Below, piece by piece: positions 58,501 to 64,000 of a DNA stretch of 64,000 bases. The translations under genes were made by a program, and so were the position numbers. The DNA lies in contig OX459108.1 of the NCBI GenBank assembly GCA_949775045.1, positions 6,265,961 to 6,329,960 of the forward strand. Direction: 5' to 3'. Position 1 is the first letter of the stretch. The number at the start of each line of letters is the position of its first letter. The DNA comes from Metridium senile (lineage: Eukaryota; Cnidaria; Anthozoa; Actiniaria; Metridiidae). The notes below the pieces were generated by a model, which did no database searches, had not been told where the DNA came from, and saw only the letters and a program-made list of their open reading frames with translations.

Positions 58501-61500
58501 TAGATAATATACAAATTAGGTAATACCTAATAGCGGAGCTCCAGTTTAAATTGTTCCTACAACATCAATATGTGCATGTAAATAGTTTTTGTGCATGGGC
58601 CATGCCCAATCTGAACTGTAATTATTTTAGTTACGTAACCGCAAAAGACAACTACAAAATCATAGATATAAGTGGAACGGAATTATTTACTTTCTGAGCA
58701 AATAATAATCTGCGATATATATATTTTCGATAAAAATTCAAAAACCTTATTTATCCCGCATACAAAGTACTATATTTTTCAATAATTTTATGCTCAAATT
58801 ATGAAAAAGGTATTTTATGTATGTGCATGATGAATTATTGACTAAATAAAAAAATCCAACCCAAACCATTTATGTTTTTAAAATATGAACCAATTAAAAA
58901 AACTTCAATATCACTATAATTTTTCTAGAGAAACAAAATTAGGGGTATTATTCACGCGTTTTTGAAAGATATGAATTTTTAGATTTTACTTTTTGAGTTA
59001 AAATCGCACAAAAATTCGTGACAGCATGACTTTGTGTCACGACACGCGTATATTGGCGTGTTTGCGAATGCCAACTGAAGACACCTTCACCTGGCAAATT
59101 CGCTTCAAACACAAGACAAAACGCGGAGAAAAATCAAGATTTTGAGCTTCATATTGACAAAAACGTTACTTGAATAAGTACTAAATAGGATGATAACTAT
59201 GTATTAAAAGGAAAAAACGGAATTCTAGAACATTTCTTTATAAAAAAAAACCCTTTTCATCGCATAAGATTTAATATTAAAAAAAGTAGTCATGGCAAAT
59301 CTTCAAAATTCAAACAAAACACAAACGACCTGAAAGTTCTTTTGAAGTGGAATTAAAGACCTTAAGTATCAACCAACAAAGGATCGATTTGAAGCTTAAT
59401 TATTTCAAGTTTTTAGGTGTTTTTTTTTTCTTCACGCTCGTTATCAAACAATTTATCTCTCAAAAAACTGACTTGAAAAAAATAATTCGTTGAACTTACT
59501 TTATCGGTGATTATTTTCCTGAGGTTTTCTTCTTCTGGATGACATCGATAATATTTTGACAAATACCTGTATGTACTTGAATCAGTTTTGATGAATTAAG
59601 CATGGATCATAGTTAAACTGCCAAGCTTGAAAATCCATAAATAAACTGTGCTGAAGGAAGCATTTTGAAGATAGTTTTCATAACGAATAAAGTCGCTTCA
59701 TTTTCAATTCTTTTACGTTGCTGTAGTCTTTATTCTTCTACGAAGTTTTATCTACAGACAAGTGTTCTTGGCCTTTCAGTCTTTTCCTTTTCTTGAGATA
59801 AATTTCTTCATTTTTGTCTCCTTAAAGTTTATTTTCTTCTTTGGTAGTCTTTATTCTTCCAAGAAGTTTTATCTTTCAGTCGTTTTCTTTTATTTCTACT
59901 GTTAAATTTCTTCATTTTTGTATCCTGCCTGAGTTTATTTCCTTCTTCGGCCAAAACTATCTTTGTTTTCTTCAATGTTCATCTTTCTCAGTTGATATTT
60001 TAAATATTGTATTTTGTTGTTTGTTTGACTTTTTGTCGATAAAAGAAAAATCTGCTTTCGGGCGCTGCTATTCCGTGGGCCCGCGCATCACTTTCCCGCC
60101 GAAATGTAACAGCCAATCAGTATCGCGATGGGCACGGACGTTGTACGGACGTGCGCGCCCGCGATCCTACGTGTCGGTCGACGAAAAATCAACTCGATGG
60201 GTTACCATTTTTTCTTAAGTATGGTGCTCCGCTTGCGCGGGCCTTCGGCCCGCGCGGAGCTCCGCTATAAACATTTGAAATCTGAAAATGCAAATGAGGT
60301 GACGTCATCCCAGGAATTTGTCAAAGTTTTGTTTCAAATCTGACAGCAAGCTTGTTTTTTTAAAGAAGTAAAAATGTTCAGTTAATGGTAGTGTAAATAT
60401 TAGTAATACAGATATTGAGCTTTAAAAAATTGCTTTAATTATTTCCAGAGAACTTTTGTATATTTAATGAGGCCTGGGTAGACGTCACTTCATTTGCATT
60501 TTCAGATTTCAAATGCTTATATCTCAGAAAGGAGATGTCGACATCAAGAAAAATTAAGTAAACTTATTATACACCTCATGTCAAACAGATTTGAAAAATA
60601 TCATGAAAGGCGTCAGGTGCACTTTAAATAAGAAATTGAACAGTGACCTACAACCGTTGTTCAAAAGTCGAAAACTAGAGGAAATCCTCAAGTGCAGAGA
60701 AGAAAGATCACCACTTGTTAACCAACAACTTGTTGTTTACAACTTTCAGTGTGACTTGTGCGATGCAAGTTACGTTGGTTATACATCACGCCATCTGCAT
60801 AAGCGAAATGAAGAGCATCGTTACTCGACTATAGGCAAACATCGTCATGGAGTACACGGACTTACAACAGCACCACCGGCAAAAAACTTTACCATCTTGA
60901 AAAAATGTCAAACGAAATTTGATTGCCTAATTTACGAAATGTTGCTCATCAAAGAAAAGTCACCCAAACTGAACCTTCAAACAGACTCTATCAAAGCAAA
61001 ACTCTTTACGTAATTATTCTGTTTTATTGTACTTAATCACTGTAGCATGTTATTACTAACCGGTCTACTTATTTACTTGATCTTACTATTAAATCACTTG
61101 AAAATGACATCTGACGATGTCGAAACGTTGTGCAACCAACTTAGCGTTTGTGTTTACTAGATAATTTACTACATTGTTTTTACTAGATAAAAAGAACTAA
61201 TAACTAATGTATTAAACAACAATTATATTTGTTACAGTTCATAAATCTAATTACAAATCATAGAGTGCAATTATCAATTTACTTATGATTATACCAATCG
61301 ATTATTTGAATGTTTTATCTACAATTTGTATTTTAAATCAATGTAGTTTTATATCAGGGGTCTATACTCTATAAGCATATCGTGCTTTTTCTAGACTCCT
61401 GTTCTTAATCATTTTTACACTTACCTAATTATTGTAATTTTAGAAATATTATTTATATTATTTGTAACAATGACTGAGAATGAACAAATTGATTAATTGA

Positions 61501-62103
61501 TTGACATGATGCAATATTCATTGACGATTAAAACATGCATAAATACAATATGTAAGACTCTCTTGTTTCTTTGCAAATTTGACTATCCGGAAATTCCTTT
61601 CCAAAAAGTTTTACATATTGAGAATACATTCCCGTGCGTTCTTTTTGAGTTGTAAAAATATCTAGATATACGTGCGTGTACACGAGTAAAGGTCAATCCG
61701 ATGTGTCGATGAGAAAAAGTTGCTGATCAAAAAGAAAAACAGCCAAACCTAATAAACGGGTCAACATTGCATCAGTTCAAAAATAACCAGAGACGTATGG
61801 CGAGCGCTACATTGCATTCAATAATAACCAGAGACGTGTAGACGAGCGGCCAATCCACAACGATTAAAGTTCAGATCTAAAAATGAAATTATATCCCGAT
61901 ACGTGTGGACTGTTTTTTAAAAGTAACTTTTTTCAACCTACTTCATGACCTCGGCTGACCAGTTCCTGACCAATTCGCTTCATTCCGATGTACTGGCTAC
62001 CTCCCATCATAGGAAAACCTACGATCTTGGCCGAGAGAGACGGTGTAGCAAGAGTTAGAAGAGAGAGAACAAGCAATGTCAAGGACGCCATCTTGTTTGT
62101 CAT
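52549..62103 (-). CDS. UDP-glycosyltransferase, right tandem copy, intact (520 codons)
   Basis: Five exons on the minus strand: 62103-61942, 55707-55083, 54479-54273, 53490-53202 and 52828-52549, phases 0,1,1,2. It is a type I ER membrane enzyme that moves sugar from a UDP-sugar to small lipophilic acceptors. Residues 1-25 form a signal peptide (LLVLSLLTLATPSLSA). The acceptor-side domain runs to about 262, with FDLLIID at 134-140 supplying the Asp of the usual His-Asp pair. The UDP-sugar domain has VSFGSN, then WLPQNDLL (347-354), VTHAG (363-367), GVPVVAIPL and ADQFDN (388-393). A membrane anchor lies at about 480-500 and the end NKQKTQ fits a KxKxx ER-retrieval signal. Gln37 stands in GGSQY where the family usually has the catalytic His (GSHW), so activity or substrate range may be unusual. 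Intron 1 (6.2 kb) holds a Penelope-type element. Confidence 0.92.
53793..54155. mobile_element. Large fold-back element in UGT intron 3 (~145-bp arms)
   Basis: CGATTTTTGGTGAGAAAATG with ATGACGTCAT on the left is inverted on the right (ATGACGTCATTTTCCCAACC, AAAAATCG). GAGATAACAGTCAAAGTCAA and its inverse lie inside. The left UGT copy lacks it at the matching place. Confidence 0.8.
56220..56390. mobile_element. 171-bp fold-back MITE (CTCGGTCAAACGGCAA termini)
   Basis: CTCGGTCAAACGGCAA is inverted as TTGCCGTTTGACCGAG. The interior is rich in ATGATAGT/ACTATCAT words. It adjoins the 5' end of the recognisable Penelope-type coding sequence. Confidence 0.85.
56972..57608. mobile_element. 637-bp TA-flanked MITE nested in the Penelope-type RT
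   Basis: Long TIRs: AGTCAAACAAGCTCACGCGT at the left is inverted at the right (ACGCGTGAGCTTGTTTGACT), and the match continues through GACCCCTAGAGTGGATTAAT. TA lies on both sides (56970-56971, 57609-57610), as in Tc1/mariner-type insertions. It separates two RT frames that align once it is removed with one TA. Confidence 0.9.
58403..60623. mobile_element. 2.2-kb piggyBac-like non-autonomous element (TTAA target)
   Basis: TTAA stands at 58399-58402 and 60624-60627. The TIRs start AGTGCACCTGA and match over about 85 bp (TTTCATGATATTTT, GGTGTATAATAAGT words). Subterminal TAGCGGAGCTCC at the left recurs inverted near 60256-60268. No transposase is seen. The interior holds a tandem duplication of about 120 bp (59720-59950) and a GC-rich patch (60060-60270). 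TTAA duplication is the hallmark of piggyBac (also Kolobok), so the superfamily is inferred. Confidence 0.8.
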
Positions 62104-62716
62104 GCAACTAAGTCGTCACACAATGACAGTTCATTGATAATGTCACCTGTCACGAAAGTACTCCTTGTTGACTAGGATAGCATGTAGGTAATTTGTCTGC
62201 GCATGCGTTGCTGAAATCATTTTTGTTGAGATAGCCGCTGACACACACCTATTCTATTTGGTCAAAAATAAAACATAAACATGGCTTGCATCACACGAAA
62301 AGCGAAGTTTACTCTTCTATTTCATTTAGTTTTCAATTCTATAGCTATTCAGGAAATGCACAGCATACTGAGGTTTGAATATAACGCGAACAATAAGAGT
62401 TATACGTTTTATCCACGAAGATCTTCTTTGTTTATGGCTCGACACAATCACCATCGTTCACCTGGATCGAATGAATTGAAGATCTTTCAGTTTCCTACAC
62501 GATATTTTGCACTATTTTAGAGTCTTTAGACACTTTTGCTTTACTTGAAAAATTATTTGTGAATACCGAAATTTTGTTACAACTTTACTTGTCTTTGACA
62601 GTGATTAAAAGCCACTAAATATATATGAAAAGAAAAAACTGAACAGTTTAATAGCACTGAGAACACAAATCAAATAATATTTGCATACCTTGTTTGTGTT
62701 ATACTTTTCACTTCCC
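62104..62716. other. Upstream region of the intact UGT
   Basis: The first ~75 bp include the element AATGTCACCTGTCACGAAAG shared with the left copy. Beyond it I recognise nothing. A 79-codon plus-strand frame at 62281-62520 has no recognisable homology. Confidence 0.5.
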
Positions 62717-62726
62717 ATTTCCAGAT

Positions 62727-63110
62727 GCAGACATTGTGAGATGGTATCCCGGGATGGTATAGCATCCATTGGTGAGCATGACATGTCAATCATTGTGTCA
62801 CGCAATCATTAATTAAAGATGGAAAATCGGATTATCGTATATTTGCACCATATTTTGACATATTATTAGTCAAAATGTTTTATTGATATACCATGCAGAC
62901 ATTGTGAGATGGAATCCCTGGATGGTATAGTGTCCATTGGTGAGCATGACATGTCAATCATTGTGTCACGCAATCATTTATTAAACATGGAAAATCGGAT
63001 TATCGTATATTTGTACCACAATTTGACATTATTATTCAAAATGTTTTATTGATATACCATGCAGACAATGTGAGATGGTATTCCTGGATGATAGTTTGTC
63101 GATTGATATG
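62727..63110. repeat. ~167-bp tandem repeat, 2.3 copies
   Basis: GCAGACATTGTGAGATGG starts units at 62727 and 62895, and the third at 63061 differs by one base. Units share GGTGAGCATGACATGTCAAT and GAAAATCGGATTATCGTATA almost exactly. Confidence 0.9.
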
Positions 63111-63720
63111 TAGTACTTGTTAATTCTTCGGTCAGATAATTTTTTATTAACCTCCGAACTTCGAATTTCATAAATTATTGATCGTTTTCAAAGATAGAAA
63201 ACTCGTAAGTTTTAGTGTTTCAGGTAATCTATTGCCGTGAGATGATATCCTCAGGTAATAAACTATTAGTTAATAACCTTTTAATAACAAATCTATATTT
63301 CGTTTTAAAGTTATTAAAGAAAGTCGAACGGGCTGCTAGAACCGCGAACAGGCTGCTGAACAGGCTGCTATCTTCAGCTTAGTATGTTTACCAGCTGTTC
63401 ACGAAGTCCCGACGTAATTGGAAAATATTAAAAGATGAAATCCTAACCAATAGAAACCTTAGTTGCTTGGTGCCAAGTAATTTACACGAACCTTTGGCAA
63501 ACAATAGTTATCATTAATTAAAATAAAACTTAAAGATTAGAACAGCCGAAAAATAGTTAAAAACTAAACTAGAGGGAAAATAAGAAAATATTGTAAATTT
63601 GTCTTATTGACATCCTATATATAATACGCTAAGCGAAAAATGTCCGCATCTTATTCCAATAAACCAATAAGCCCATTGTGCCAACAAACGAATCAACGCT
63701 AAGAACAGGTAATTGTGGGT
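63111..63720. other. No gene recognised
   Basis: The stretch is AT-rich. A short cluster of GGCTGCT words (63330-63372) is the only pattern noticed. Confidence 0.5.
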
Positions 63721-63961
63721 GCAATAGGGGGTAAATTGGAACGAGAAATCAGTAAATGCTTGCAAAACTAGAAATCAAAGTCGTCTCGCAGCGATCTCAC
63801 CTCGGCCGCCATCTTGGATTATCATTGACACAGGGAGCCCAATCTTTACAAAGAGCAGCCCAAGCGTTAGCCTGCAGTGCAGATTCGACTTTTTGCGCTC
63901 AAAATATTCGCCAAAAAAGTAGAACTCTACCCAAGCGTACCTCCTGCAATAGGGGGTAAAT
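63721..63961. repeat. 209-bp insert between 16-bp direct repeats
   Basis: GCAATAGGGGGTAAAT occurs at 63721-63736 and exactly again at 63946-63961. The spacing and length suit a target-site duplication around a small insertion. The insert is GC-richer than its flanks and includes GCCGCCATCTTGGAT. Confidence 0.65.
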
Positions 63962-64000
63962 AAAAATGTAATTTTGAGCACGTTTTTGTTGAAAAGACCA

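Larger units (their letters stand above)
56391..61012 (+). mobile_element. Penelope-like retroelement relic (RT + GIY-YIG), twice interrupted
   Basis: From about 56402 the frame reads KPDKGSGVVVMDK, then RPPKYYHPL-like and LYGLPK-like pieces with stops and shifts. Then come the RT motifs: SYDVVSLFTNVPL (motif A), GVGMGSPLGPLLAN (motif B, about 57670-57710), YRRYVDD (57772-57792) and LPFLGM. After the second insertion (60628 on) comes the endonuclease part, with NFQCDLC, YVGYT (60771-60785), RHLHKRNEEH, KKCQTKFDCLIYEML and a stop at 61011-61013. This RT/GIY-YIG order is specific to Penelope-like elements. Foreign insertions lie at 56972-57608 and 58403-60623. Internal stops and frameshifts show it is dead. 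It lies antisense in intron 1 of the intact UGT and is absent from the left copy. Confidence 0.93.

Noticed and set aside
62281..62520. 79-codon frame upstream of the intact UGT
   Set aside because: The ATG and length are reasonable but the composition is ordinary, no domain is visible and there is no splice or duplicate support.
1..64000. CRISPR arrays, operons or phage-like modules
   Set aside because: The periodic sequences present are microsatellites and transposon repeats. Genes are spliced eukaryotic genes, so no prokaryotic system is present.

Overview
The window is animal nuclear DNA: AT-rich, with split genes whose introns have GT..AG ends, many microsatellites, tRNA-derived SINE-like repeats and dozens of fold-back transposon relics. 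The protein families are general metazoan ones and the sequence alone does not fix the species. Intron sizes, the UGT pair and the Penelope-type retroelement suit a cnidarian-like or other marine invertebrate, but that is inference.

Layout, left to right. (1) 740-11956, minus strand: a Quaking/HOW-type STAR RNA-binding protein, six coding exons found, 3' end off the left edge. (2) 12368-23338, plus: DNAJC8, a spliceosome-associated J-domain protein, nine exons, complete, starting 411 bp from the Quaking start and facing away from it, so one short region probably serves both promoters. (3) 25954-36604, plus: WDTC1 (WD40 plus TPR, a CUL4-DDB1 substrate receptor), eight exons, complete. (4) 36605-42283: intergenic, with LINE relics, fold-back elements and a decayed NHL-repeat pseudogene. 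(5) 42284-47339 and 52549-62103, both minus: two tandemly duplicated five-exon UDP-glycosyltransferase genes. The left copy is broken in exon 2 (stop codon plus frameshift); the right one is intact at 520 codons. Both have Gln where most UGTs have the catalytic His. (6) 47738-51013, plus: a five-exon, 357-codon gene for an unrecognised membrane protein, lying between the UGT copies and divergent from the broken one. (7) 56391-61012, plus, inside intron 1 of the intact UGT: a decayed Penelope-like retroelement (RT plus GIY-YIG), itself interrupted by a TA-flanked MITE and a 2.2-kb TTAA-flanked piggyBac-like non-autonomous element.

The genes do not form a pathway. The most informative features are the two head-to-head promoters, the atypical UGT pair, the unknown membrane protein, the nested transposons, and a family of 13-bp-TIR, 6-bp-TSD elements present three times in WDTC1 introns. 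I found no bacterial-type operon, CRISPR array, convincing intact tRNA or rRNA gene. Exon boundaries were read by eye from splice consensus, reading-frame continuity and remembered family conservation. All total lengths were checked for phase consistency.
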